This document shows positions 1 to 10,790 of a stretch of DNA of 64,000 nt, one piece after another (the first letter of the stretch is position 1; each line of letters begins with the position of its first letter). The position numbers were made by a program, and so were the translations under genes. Source of the stretch: Ziziphus jujuba. Taxonomy: Eukaryota; Streptophyta; Magnoliopsida; Rosales; Rhamnaceae. The stretch is taken from positions 8,072,501-8,136,500 of the forward strand of contig NC_083381.1 in NCBI RefSeq assembly GCF_031755915.1, in the 5' to 3' direction. Below the pieces are notes generated by a model. The model had not been told where the DNA came from, ran no database searches, and saw only the letters and a program-made list of their open reading frames with translations.

Positions 1-100
1 TAACAGTTGCTCGCAAAAGTTTTTTCCTATTAGGGGGTATTTTTCCTTAAGCACTATTAATTAAACTATCTCAGGCATAATTCTCATAAATCTCCACATA

Positions 101-1480
101 TAGCAATCATGAATTAATTGCACCAATTTTTAGGCTGTTAGACCTATGATGATGCTATCAGACTGCCAATTGTGTATAGCAAGTATTCATGTACATGCCT
201 TTTTTTTTTTGAAGAAGTACATGTGATTGTTTACTTATTTAGTTCATTGTTTTCATGCATAAAATATATTTCCCTTCTAAGTGTATTAGTCAGCCTGACA
301 ACGTATCGTGTTGAATCGTGTTCGTTTTGTATTTTATCGTGTTCGTGTGACATTTATTAACTCAAACATGATCCGTTAAACTTTTATGTGAAAATAGATA
401 AATCTGGACCCATTTAATGAATTCTCATATAACCAATCACCTGACCGGTTAACCCATTAAAAATAAATATAAATTTTAAATTTTAAATTTTTCTTATCTT
501 TCAAATAATAAAATAATATTTAAAAACAATTATAAAGATTCTTGTTCGTTTTTAGATATTTTAAAAATTAAATTGAAAAAAGAATAAATTAATACATATT
601 TAACAATAGATTAAATATTTTAATATTATAAAATTTGTATGATTACAAAAATACATTTATTTAATGGTTCTAATGGGTTTATCGTGTACTATAGTATTTC
701 ACCCACTAAAACCCGTAAATTTATTGCGTTTTATTAGATGACACTGATATAGACCCAACACGATATCGTCAATCCAAACCCATAAATTATCTTTTGGATT
801 CGTGTTGATTTATCGTATCGTATAAGATTTTTCCAGGCCATACAAGAATTCATGAATGAAAATAACCTTGATTTCGTTAGATTCTTGACTGTATCATATA
901 TTATCTTAGAACATAATCCTTATCAATCTCCACGGACAGCATTCATGGATTAATTGCACCAATTATCAAACGGTTACAACAATGATCAATCTATTAGTCT
1001 TAAATAAAAATTGTCAACTCTAGATAGTAAGTATTCATGTACATGCTTTCTTTACTTAATTAGTTTATTGTTTACTTGCATAGAATATATTTCCCTTGTA
1101 AAGCAAGTGATATACATGGGTAAGTTTGCCAGACTTCAAGAACTAAAACAACCTTGATTTCCTCAATTTTTTTATAGTATCAGAGCATTATCATATAACA
1201 TAACATTCATCGAATCTTCACTTACAGCGATCATGGATTAATTGCACTAGTTAAGTTGATATGATACCTATTATTTTTTTCTAAAATTTTAGCTGATAAG
1301 AGGTGGGTTACATTTCTTATATAATTAACAAACTATTAGTATTGAATAAAAATTGATAGAAATTGTCAACTGCGTATAGCAAGTATTTATATACATGCTT
1401 TTTTTTTTTTTACTTATTTAGTTTATTGTTTACTTATATAGAATATATTTCCCTTGTAAAGCAAGTCATATACATGTACA
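101..1480. repeat. Three diverged copies of a short dispersed repeat
   Basis: Three related blocks occur at about 101-283, 936-1121 and 1224-1480. Each opens with a form of 'catgaattaattgca', continues through 'agcaagtattcatgtacatgc' or a close variant, then a T-run, then a block ending 'atatttcccttgtaa'. The third copy carries extra bases in the middle. No coding potential is seen; the small reading frames here contain the poly-T tract. I do not recognise the family. Confidence 0.65.
285..840. mobile_element. Possible non-autonomous DNA element with degenerate inverted ends
   Basis: The left end reads 'cagcctgacaacgtatcgtg', and the right end, read on the minus strand, begins 'tggcctggaaaaatcttat'. 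Both ends are followed inward by 'cgtgttcgtg'-like repeats. The interior is AT-rich and non-coding. The segment sits between the first two copies of the local repeat. The inverted match is imperfect and I found no convincing target-site duplication, so this is a tentative call. Confidence 0.3.
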
Positions 1481-1847
1481 AGTGTATCGGAATTCATGAA
1501 AGAAAATAACATTGATGTCCTCAGATGCTTTAAGAACGAAATCGGTTAAAAACCAAAAAAAAAAAAAGAATAAATTTAGATCCTTTTCACCCTTCTTAGA
1601 ATGGAAATATAGTTTTAAGTTAAATTTAAACCATGTTACGAACAAAATTAATGTATATTCCATCAACTGGCTTCATTTTTAATTTTGGGATAATGACATT
1701 AGAAGTCTTTAAACTATATCCTATGTGACATTTTAGTTTCCAAATTATTTTTTTTTAAAATTGCATCCCTAAACTCTTTAAAACAATACATAGTTGGTCC
1801 CAAATTCATATTCCATCCAAATATTTAATAGAATATGCACATGCCTT
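1481..1847. other. AT-rich intergenic stretch, nothing recognised
   Basis: Homopolymer runs and an open frame on the minus strand that depends on a poly-A tract. No gene, RNA or repeat structure is supported. Confidence 0.6.
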
Positions 1848-2365
1848 TTAGGAGAGTCACATATACCTTTGCATTTTGGTTGTAATCACCAACCTAAGTT
1901 TATTCAGATTCATTAATAACGTCCATTGTCACTTGCTTAAATTTATATTTTGTGTTTTAAAAAATACTACCATTATTATTCCTCATGTATTTTGATGTAT
2001 ATCCCCGCTATGATGAAAATGGCTAAATAAGCTCTTTAGAGAAGGTGGCTAGTCAGTAAGATATTGGACTAGACCTGCAGCATAGGTGAGAACTTTTAAT
2101 AACGTGCTTGTAACCTCTATTGTTCTTTCCACCGAGACCCAATAAAACGAGTGCATTTCATTCAATCTTGTTGTTTCCTTGTGTGCTTACCTTTTTACTA
2201 TTGATTATTCTTATTTGCTTTATTGCTTGCTTTGTGCTTGTATAATAGTAATATCGTGTGGGTTATTTGCTTGCAAAGAACATTGACGGTTGGCTTGCTA
2301 CCTGCGAGGGCTTAGTAACCACTGCACTGTCCACTTTGCATACTCTAAGGAATGGGACCGTGACA
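1848..2365 (+). repeat. 5' LTR of the chromovirus
   Basis: The start matches the 3' LTR start at 10121 over about 130 bases (for example 'gtcacatatacctttgcatt' against 'gtcatatgtacctttacatt'). The end is set by 'ccgtgaca' followed by a 'tattagagc' remnant of the common plant methionine-tRNA primer site 'tggtatcagagc'. It contains an AATAAA near 2141. The far end cannot be cross-checked because the 3' LTR is truncated. Confidence 0.7.
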
Positions 2366-2640
2366 ATTAATATTAGAGCGCAGTTGTGAGTAGAATCACA
2401 TGGATGCCAAAGATGATGAATGAGATATGATTTGATGCCATCGATTAGTAGATTGGGGAGCTTGTTAGGATTGTGACGCATGTCAAAGGCCATGATTGGC
2501 ATGAGATCTTTGAAAAGATGGAGATGATTGACAACTTGGTTAATTGAGTAAGAGCAATCAAAAGGAAATAAAACCCATTAGGTGGTTGTCAGCCCTTAAA
2601 GCTCAACTACGAGCAAACGAGAAGGAGTCGCAAATGTGGC

Positions 2641-3630
2641 AATGGCAAGCCTGTTGGCTATTGCGAATGATTTGGTGGAAGACTTTCAAGCCACAATAGA
2701 GGCATTCAAGATCGAGATGGGGCAGATGAATACCAAGCTCACTCTTACCATGTGGGCAGTGGAGAACCAATCTACTACCCAAATGGGAGTAGAGTAAGAG
2801 TCACTCAAAGTGCCCGAACCCTGAGCATATGGAGGTGAGCATGATGCAAAAAAGCTCAAAAATTTTCTATTTGATATAGAACAATGCTTTTGAATGGTGA
2901 GGCTAGATTAGGAAGAAATGAAGGTGACAATGGCCACAATGTACCTAACAAATGATGCAAAATTGTCGTGGCAGTCTAACTATGAGGACAATAAGAACAA
3001 TATATGTATCATTGACAAATGGGACCAATTGCAGAAGAGCTCAAAATTCAATTCCTTCTCGAAAATGTAGACTACATTGCTTGCCTAAATTTGAGAGAGT
3101 TGAAACAAACTGGCAATGTGAGAGATTCTGTTAAGGCTTTCTCAATGCTCATGCTAGATATCTGTGATATGTCAAAAAAAGACAAACTCATTTAGCTCCA
3201 GGAATGGTTTGAAACCTCAGGCCAGGTGGAACTTTAGCAACAAAAGGTAAAGGATCTAGCCACGTCACTAGGGCCAATAGAATGCTTAATGGACTACGTA
3301 TCAGAAGGCCCCAATAGTAGGAAACCCAAGCTCCCCCATCGAATACCAACAGCGGTAGGTACTTTAAGCCTACTAATCTCACAAGATTGAGTGGATGCGA
3401 TATTCAATGCCTTTGGGAACAAACTCGAACCTATGGTATGCTTCTTATGTAATAGTCCACATAGAGTTGCTGACTTTCCTTAGAAAACTACCCTCAATGC
3501 CTTACAAGCCTCTATTCATGCACATGAGCCAATAGAAGTACGAAAGGAGACAATAGAAAGAGAGGGAAGACAGTGCCCAAGTGAGGGCATTGAGAATTTT
3601 GAATGCCCTTAAAAAGGTCATTTAGGCCAA
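2641..3630 (+). pseudogene. Degenerate gag of the chromovirus
   Basis: The region begins with a frame reading MASLLAIANDLVEDFQ. It continues with segments typical of the plant gypsy capsid domain: a 'VPEP' start, an 'NFLFDIEQCF' segment near 2855-2890, and 'MYLTNDAKLSWQ' near 2940-2975, where functional copies usually have 'DAKLWW'. In-frame stops occur, for example just after the VPEP and EQCF segments. The gag product would form the virus-like particle of the element. Recognition rests on motif resemblance, and the C-terminal boundary is approximate. Confidence 0.6.
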
Positions 3631-3652
3631 GAAGATTGATAATAAAGATATT

Positions 3653-4010
3653 ATGTTTGTGGATGCGATAATCAATGGGAAGGTCACAAAAATTATGATG
3701 GTGGAAATTGGTGCGACACATAACGTTTGTTCAGAAAATGAGGCAAAGAGATTAAGCTTAAGCCTGCATAAAGATGCATGGCAAATGAAGGTTGTTAACT
3801 CCAAAGCAACCCACGGTGGATTTGGTGAGACAAGTGCCTCCCAAGTTGGGTTCTTGGGAGGACCATATGGATTTGATCGTGATTTCGATGGATGATTTTG
3901 TTGTCATCTTGGGCATGGACTTTCTAGTGGAGAAGAAAATAATCCCCATTCCCACTGCCAATAGCCTATTGATGATGGAAAAGCAAACTGGAGTGATCCT
4001 AACATAGAGA
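3653..4010 (+). pseudogene. Aspartic protease domain of the chromovirus, active-site Asp lost
   Basis: The frame from 3653 reads MFVDAIINGKVTKI, then an active-site region 'EIGATHN' where gypsy proteases have 'DTGATHN'. The catalytic aspartate is therefore replaced. A frameshift near 3830 moves the rest into the frame running 3792-4007, which reads 'VISMDDFVVILGMDFL', the C-terminal protease segment. It would process Gag-Pol in a live element and cannot be functional here. Its place between gag and reverse transcriptase fits the family order. Confidence 0.75.
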
Positions 4011-4210
4011 AAGCAATTGAGTGACTCCATTTTCTTATCAGCATTCCATTTTAAGAAAGGGTTAAAATGTACAGAACCTTCTTCAATAACAATGGTAGTG
4101 GCAAAGGAAGGTGAGAGTGAAGAACCAACCCCTCCTACAGTGATAGAAGCTTTGACATCCTTTAACGATGTAATGCTAGCTAACTTACCAAGGAACCAAG
4201 CCCTCCTATA

Positions 4211-5250
4211 GTGTTAAACAAGGTCACCGTGTGGAACAAATACCCAATCCCCTTAATTGCTAACTTATTCGACCAACTTTGTGGTGTCAAATACTTCACC
4301 AAATTAGACTTGAGATTGGGATACTACTAAGTGAGAATCACTAAAGGTGATGAGGAAAAAACTACTTGTTCCACGTAAGACAAGGCTTTTAAATTCCTAG
4401 TGTTGCCATTTCGATTAACCAATGCACTAGCAACATTTTGCACTCTTATGAACCAAGTATTCTGAAACTACCTTGACAAGTTGTTGTGGTGTATCTAGAC
4501 GATATTGTAATCTTCAGTTCTACCTTTAAGGAGCATGTTGAGCATATTCAATTGGTGTTTCAAAGGCTTCGAGAAAACCAATGATTTGTGAAAAGGGAGA
4601 AATGTGCTTTCGCTAAAAGATGAATCAAATTTTTGGGCCACATTATTGAAAAGGGGAAGACTCACATGGATATGGAAAAGGTGAAAGTCATTCAAGAATG
4701 GAAAACTCCAACTAATGTTAAAGAACTTTGATCCTTTCCTTGATTAGCGAACTACTATCATTGCTTTGTCATAGGATACTCAAAAAAAGAAACGCTCTTA
4801 ACATAATTGCTAAAGAAGGATATTCCATGGGAATGGAGCAACAAATGTCAGGATGCAATTGATGATTTAAAGGAACCTATGATGAGTGACCCAGTCGTGG
4901 CACTTCCGAATGTCATAAAACCAGTTGAAGTCTAAACTGATGCATCACAAATTGCTTTGGGTCGAGTCCTACATCAAGATGGTCATCTCATTGCCGATGA
5001 AAGTAGAAAGCAATCAGGGGCAAAAATGAATTATAATATCTAAGAGAAAAAGATGCTTGTTGTGATCCACTGCTTGAAGACATGGAGACATTACCTATTA
5101 GGGTCAAAATTCATCATAAAGATTGATAACTCGGCTTTGAATGACTCCCTTATGGAACCAAAATTGACCCCAAAGCAGGCTCGTTGGCATGAATTTATTA
5201 CAGAGTTTGTTTTCCATTTTGAACACAAGGCAGGGACCAAGAATCAAGCT
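4211..5250 (+). pseudogene. Reverse transcriptase and RNase H of the chromovirus
   Basis: Seen in order: '[15 protein letters not shown]' near 4235, '[12 protein letters not shown]' near 4290, 'FLVLPFRLTNALATF' near 4393-4437 (family: FGLTNAPATF), and the catalytic YLDD at 4492-4503. The thumb follows to about 4800. RNase H starts near 4935 with 'TDASQIALGRVLHQ' and continues through 'LVVIHCLKTWRHYLLG' (5056-5103). At least half a dozen in-frame stops and frameshifts break it. YLDD survives, but the enzyme as a whole is dead. Confidence 0.85.
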
Positions 5251-6580
5251 ACTTATGCATTAGGTTGTAACATGGAACTCGCAACATTAAGGGTTCTAGC
5301 TAATGTGGCAGCTAGCACTATAGCTACTTCGATGCGAGGACTCATAAGATATCCCTTAAGGGATATCCATTGCATGCAAAGCATCCTAAAATTGTGTAAA
5401 AAGAGGAAAACATGCCAATTCTTGGATGAAGATGGCTTATTGTGGATGAAGGGGGACAAATTATTTATCCCAAGATCTAGAAATTTAAAGAAGATGTTGT
5501 TACAGGAGTGCTATGATACCTTATGGGCTGAACATCCTAGATCGTAAAAAACATATGCACTAATCAAACAAGGGTATTATTGGCCACAAATGCACACTGA
5601 TGTTATGGATTAAACTTGAATTTATTTGTGTGTCAACAAAATAAAGTGGAAAGACAAAAGCCATAAGGGTTATTAGAGCCGCTTCTCATCCTTACTTGTC
5701 CATGGGAGAGTGTGTCGTTTGACTTCATCACCAACCTTCCAAAAATTGAGAATCTCTATAGTATTTTGGTGGTTGTAGATTGATTCTCAAACTATGCAAC
5801 TTACATACCAACCTCAAAGTATTGCACGACTAAGGAGACAACTTTCTTGTTCTTCAAGTTTGTGGTAAAGTACTGGGGAGTGCCTTACATATTGTTAGCG
5901 ATTGAGATGCTAAATTCACAAGGTCCTTTTGGTCAGAACTGAAACTTCTCGGCTCTCAGCCCTACATTTTCTCTAGTTATCATCTGCAAATAGATGGACA
6001 GATTGAAAGGTTCAGTAGCATGTTGGAGGAATATGTGCAACACTTTGTTAATGCCAACCAAAATACTGGGCACAACTCCTTGACATTCTACTTCAATGCA
6101 CAAAGGGCTCTGCCATAAGTAAATGTCCATTTAAAATAGTTAATGGTCAGAAGCCCTTGCTACCACATACAATAAATGAATATCAAGTTAAGAACCCAAG
6201 GAATTTCAACTTCACAGAAAAAATGAAAGAGCAACATGGAGATAACTAAAGCCTACTTGGAGAAAGTAACTAATTGGATGAAGAAATGGGAAGATAAAGG
6301 GTGCAGGCCGTTGGAACTCAATGTGGGAGAAATGGTTATGGTGAAGTTGACACAAGAACAGTTTTGTTAGCTACAAGATAGAGACCCCACATTGATGAGG
6401 AAGTATGAAGGGCCAATTCCAATCATCACCAATGTCGGAAGAGCCTCGTATAAAGTGGTGACTTCAGAGTGGAAGAAGGTGCATCTGGTGTTTCACGTCA
6501 GTAACCTCAAGCCATATTACCTAAACAATAAAGATCCAGTGTGCAGTCAGATATGTCCATCAACATCCAGTATGGGAGTA
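5251..6580 (+). pseudogene. Integrase of the chromovirus, 5' part
   Basis: A zinc-binding N-terminal region is suggested near 5505-5640, including 'QGYYWPQMHTDVMD'. The catalytic core reads 'VSFDFITNLPK' near 5712-5745 with the first Asp present. The second catalytic site near 5895-5915 reads 'AIEM' where 'SDRD' is expected. The Glu region 'MLEEYVQHFV' near 6020 remains. The C-terminal GPY/F-like part runs from about 6315, with 'HLVFHVSNLKPYY' at 6482-6520. The frame then enters a chromodomain that is cut at 6580 by the solo LTR and resumes at 9978. Confidence 0.8.
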
Positions 6581-9500
6581 TGTCAGGACCCGTCCAAAAT
6601 TCCTTACCGGAACCCTAGACAAGCCCTGATCCTAGGGAAACCCTACCGGACCCTCCAATGGAAAATCCGGCAAAACCTCCCCTAAGGGTTGGACTTACCA
6701 CAAATTTCCTGCACTGAAAACACACTTCTATAATATCTCCTTATTCCTCCCACCTTACTACAATTTGTATCCTCAAATTTTCAACACTTCAAAATAAATT
6801 CAGGGAAATAAATGCATAATTTAATAAATACCAGTCCAATCAGTATACATAGCATTTTGATAAATTCAGTAAATATGAATTTTATACAATGATAGAATAA
6901 GAAATGATACAAAATGGAAAGGAAAGGAGTGAAATGGTTCTTGGGCTTCAGCAACAAATCGAGACGTCGAGCTCGCCCCGAACGATCAACGTCGACTAGC
7001 CCGAACCTAAGGGAATGGAATTTAAAAACGTCAGATGCTAATCATCTCAGTGAGTGACCCTATCTACCGTACAATTATAGAGCAACGATAATTATAATAT
7101 ATTTGATTAATTAAGAATAAATAAGTAAATAAATAATAATTATTTGAAAATAATATTTCTCTCAAAACCGTCACTATTCACTCCATTGGAAAGGTTCCCC
7201 TTTTAAAACATTTTCGCGAAACCCAATCTTTTATGCCTCAAAAATCAAGAAATAATTAATTTAATAAATAATTAAATAGTCCAAATATGAATAAAATGTA
7301 ATGAAATATAATAAATAAATTTGGAACACTTGCATTAAAGAAATATAACATAAAGGAAAAACCTTCAATATATCTAATTCATAAAATTTGATTTAATCAA
7401 TCAAAATAAACAATGTCAAAAATGTAATTTAAATAATTATAATTAGATGGTAACGCAAATAAAATACATTTAATTTAAATATGATTTAAAAACCTTTAGG
7501 ATTTGAATTTTCTGTCTGAAAATTTATACTTGACGCACCACACCATATACCAGTGATGCCCTCCGATACCCAGCGTCTCGAGCACCGTCCGGCAGGAGGT
7601 TAAAAAGAAAAACTTGCATACGGTCGCTTCGACGTCCCGACAGCCCCACTGCTTAAACCGTCATCCCGGCCATGGACGGGGGCGGCTTATGTGCACTATA
7701 TAAAACTTGCCTGCCCTCGGTCTAATGGCAACTCACGGGAGACATTATAACGTGCGCGCTCATCCACATATACAGTACAGAATACCAGTACTGTATGAGT
7801 GCGTCTAAAATAAATAACCAAATTTTATTATAAAAACGTACATAATTTTTCCAAAATTCACCGTGGGAATTATACCGTTTTTCGAACTCAACCTCCCACA
7901 TTTTTCTTTAACATTTCCAGCATAAATCCACCGATAATAATATACAAATAATTTTCTTCCCAAATCATAAAATCAATCAAATAATGTTCCATGGGCATAA
8001 TTATAAAATTTGAAACCACCAGCTTAAACTAATATTTTTCTTGAAATATTTAAAATCAAATCATGCCCAAAAAATAATATTAAAATCCAAATACAATTAA
8101 TTAATGAAAAGACCTTGCTCATACATAATAAATACAATTAAATCACAATAATAATAATCGAGAATTTCTTAATAACCCAAACTTTCATTTAGCATCAATG
8201 GGTCTATATATATATATAAAATAATATTTTTTTCCACAATTATATTTAAATTCCACCACATGAGCATAATTCTAAATATCAAATACATAAAACATATTTA
8301 TCAAATATTTAATTATAAAATATTCTAGCAATGAAATTTGATAATAATTGCCAAAATCTCAAACTCCTTAAAACCAAAATATTTTATAATGCACAAATAT
8401 TTAATTCCATTCAATTTTGGCACAAAAATTCCAAATATAAATTTACTACATATTCAACACATCAAACATAATTTTCAAATAACAAATTAACACAAAATAT
8501 ATATATTTTAACATCCCAAAATAATTTTGAAGTGGGTCACTCACCTCAAGCGTGTGTCTCAGTCAAGATCCTCCGCAGGATCAACTCCCCTACTCACCCG
8601 TGCACCTAAAATATCAACATTTCACAACTTCGATTAAAATAATATTTTAATCGGATAAATTCTCAACCGGGTACCCGGGAGAGCAGACACAAACGACAAC
8701 AAAAAATTGATGAGTAATATACCGAATCGAAGCTTGAGTGACGAGGATTACGAATCTGATCTTACTTCCCGAAGATCAGACCGGTGGTAGCTGGAATCTT
8801 GCCGGAAAGCTCTCAGCCTTTAGAGCCTCAATTCTCCCAAACCATTGCTAATTGGAGGAAAAGGACACCGAATTTGGATTCAGGGGGTCGAAATTAGTGG
8901 GGAGGAACCAGCGGTGCAACTAGGTACTTGCCGGAATTGGACTTTCCGGCGAGCTGCCGAATCCCACCAGAAACCGTCACTGTTGGTGGAGCGTCCGGTG
9001 GCTGATGGCCAAGATTTTTTGGGGGTTTTGTAGATCGAAGGGAGAGGGTTCCAACAGGACCGACTATGAGGCAAACGGAGGTCGGACGGCGAAGAGATTT
9101 GGGTTTGAAGATTTTCGGCCCCTCGCCAGAAAATATTTCGATCCCGGCGTGTTGGAGGTCCGGTAGCCGTGAAATTTGGTGGGCTGGCTAGAAATGAGGA
9201 GATGGTGAGGGGTGGCTGGCGTGTGTGGCCTGAAAATGGCAGGAAATGGGTCAAACAGCGGTGGCCGGTGGTAGAGGGAAAAAATGGCCGTTGCCGGAAA
9301 ACACTCCGATCCTGGCGCGTTACCGGCCGGTTGGCCGTGAGATTTGGGTGGCCGGTCGGAATTGAGGAGGCAGAGGCAGTGGGGTGGAGCGTGTGGCCCT
9401 CCGGTGGCCAGTTTTTCTCCCACTCTCTTTCTCTCTCCTCCTTCTCTCTCCTCTCTCCCCCCTCTCTCTCTTCTCTCCCACCTCACCTAAGAAAAACCAC

Positions 9501-9977
9501 GTGGGTGCCACTGAGCACTCATAGGAACGGCTGAGATCGCGACACGTGGTGTTTCACTATTCACCGATTCAAAAGTATTAAAATATTACAGTATTCGGAA
9601 AACTTCGCATGTCCATAACTTTCAAACTACATGTCCAAATCGGATGTGCCGCTAGTCTACGGACTCGTATCGACGAGTACTTCATAACCATGCATGAGTC
9701 AAAGCTCAACTTTGCATAAATAAAAAGTCAACTCTGGCACCCTTGGACAGTTTGGACCTCAACTTGTTTTGCTCATAACTTTCAAACCGTAGCTCTGTTT
9801 TCGACGTACTACTGGTCTACGAACTCGTGCCAACGTGTACTTCGTAACGGTACCTCAGTCAACCTAGAATTCCATCCGAGTCAAAAAGTCAATTTTTAAC
9901 CCCTTCGGTCAACGGTCAACGGTCAACCTCGGTCAAAGTTGGAAAATTTCCGTTGTACTTTGGGACAGGGTGTTACA
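6581..9977 (+). mobile_element. Complete solo LTR (3.4 kb) with GAGTA target duplication
   Basis: It starts 'tgtcaggacccgtcc', ends 'gacagggtgttaca', and is flanked by GAGTA at 6576-6580 and 9978-9982. TG...CA ends plus a 5-bp target duplication identify an LTR-retrotransposon insertion, and no internal region is present. A TATA-like 'ctatataaaac' lies near 7697. A GC-rich block with many CCGG steps spans about 8760-9480. Related copies occur throughout the window. Very large LTRs ending 'GTGTTACA' are known from Del/Tekay-type chromoviruses; that lineage is my inference. The small frames inside 8845-9534 are by-products of the GC-rich block. Confidence 0.93.
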
Positions 9978-10120
9978 GAGTACCTCATGAAATGGAAAGG
10001 ACTTGGATATGATGAGATTAGCTGGAAGAAAGGGGAAAACTTATCATTCTACTAGTAGATGATTGAATAATTCAAAGCAGTCACATCATCAAGGCTGTCG
10101 ATAGATTTAATAGGGGAGGA
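9978..10120 (+). pseudogene. Chromodomain remainder and polypurine tract of the chromovirus
   Basis: The frame from 9978 contains 'KWKGLGYDEISW', the core of a chromodomain including the aromatic positions expected for methyl-lysine reading. It is the direct continuation of the frame ending at 6580. The 5-bp target duplication lies inside the coding sequence, so the break is a clean insertion and not an exchange. After 10060 the sequence runs through stops to 'taggggagga', the polypurine tract just before the 3' LTR. Confidence 0.8.
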
Positions 10121-10248
10121 TGTAAGAGTCATATGTACCTTTACATTTTAGCTATAATCACCAAAGCTAAATTCATCTAAGATCATTAATCAAGTTCATG
10201 GTCACTTGCTTTGATTTATAGTTTGCATTGTACGAAATAGTATCATTA
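10121..10248 (+). repeat. 3' LTR fragment of the chromovirus
   Basis: It begins 'tgtaagagtc' directly after the polypurine tract and aligns with the first 130 bases of the 5' LTR. Homology stops at 10248, where a CACTA-type terminus begins. I could not find the missing LTR remainder beyond 17353, so the junction may be rearranged and not a simple nested insertion. Confidence 0.75.
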
Positions 10249-10790
10249 CACTATTAAAAAAATGTCTTTCAACGACCATTGGTTTTGGTTACAGAAAGCC
10301 ATATATTAGTTGTTAAATGTTTTTAATAACCAAAAAAAATATGGTCATTGCATGGTCACTTAAATGTTGTAACTAATTGTTTTTAGTTACCAACAAATAT
10401 TTGATCGTTAAAACTGAAAAATTTTAACAATCAGATTTTGTTGTTTTGATGACCAAATTTTAATCTCTGAAAATATATTAAAAAATAACTTTTTGACCAA
10501 ATTTGGTAACATAAAACTATATAAGTGACCAATTTCACAATTATACATGACTAATATTATAGTTACTAAAAATAACATTTTGAGACCAAATTGTTTGGTC
10601 ATTGATGATCACTTAAAGCAACCAACATGTTGGTCACTTAATGAGTGGCTTTATGTATTTAAAAATATTATTAACCACAAAAATTTAGTCGATGATACTC
10701 TTATTTAGTAACCAAACATTAGTAGCTAATAAAATTTTGACTTTTGCTAAGACTTTCAACAACCAAAATGTGGTCAATAGAAGCCAATTT

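Larger units (their letters stand above)
1848..10248 (+). mobile_element. Decayed Ty3/gypsy chromovirus, interrupted by a solo LTR
   Basis: The order is 5' LTR (about 1848-2365), primer-site remnant (about 2370-2379), gag, protease, reverse transcriptase, RNase H, integrase, chromodomain, polypurine tract 'taggggagga' (10111-10120), and the first 128 bases of the 3' LTR (10121-10248). The chromodomain at the integrase C-terminus places it among the chromoviruses. All domains carry stops or frameshifts, so it is inactive. A complete solo LTR of another family (6581-9977) sits inside the chromodomain. The 3' LTR stops where the CACTA-like terminus begins. The element is oriented left to right. 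Confidence 0.85.

Noticed and set aside
8845..9534. Several overlapping frames of 60-140 codons in a GC-rich block
   Set aside because: They lie wholly inside the solo LTR and reflect low stop-codon frequency in its CCGG-rich part. Equivalent blocks in the other LTR copies do not keep the same frame.
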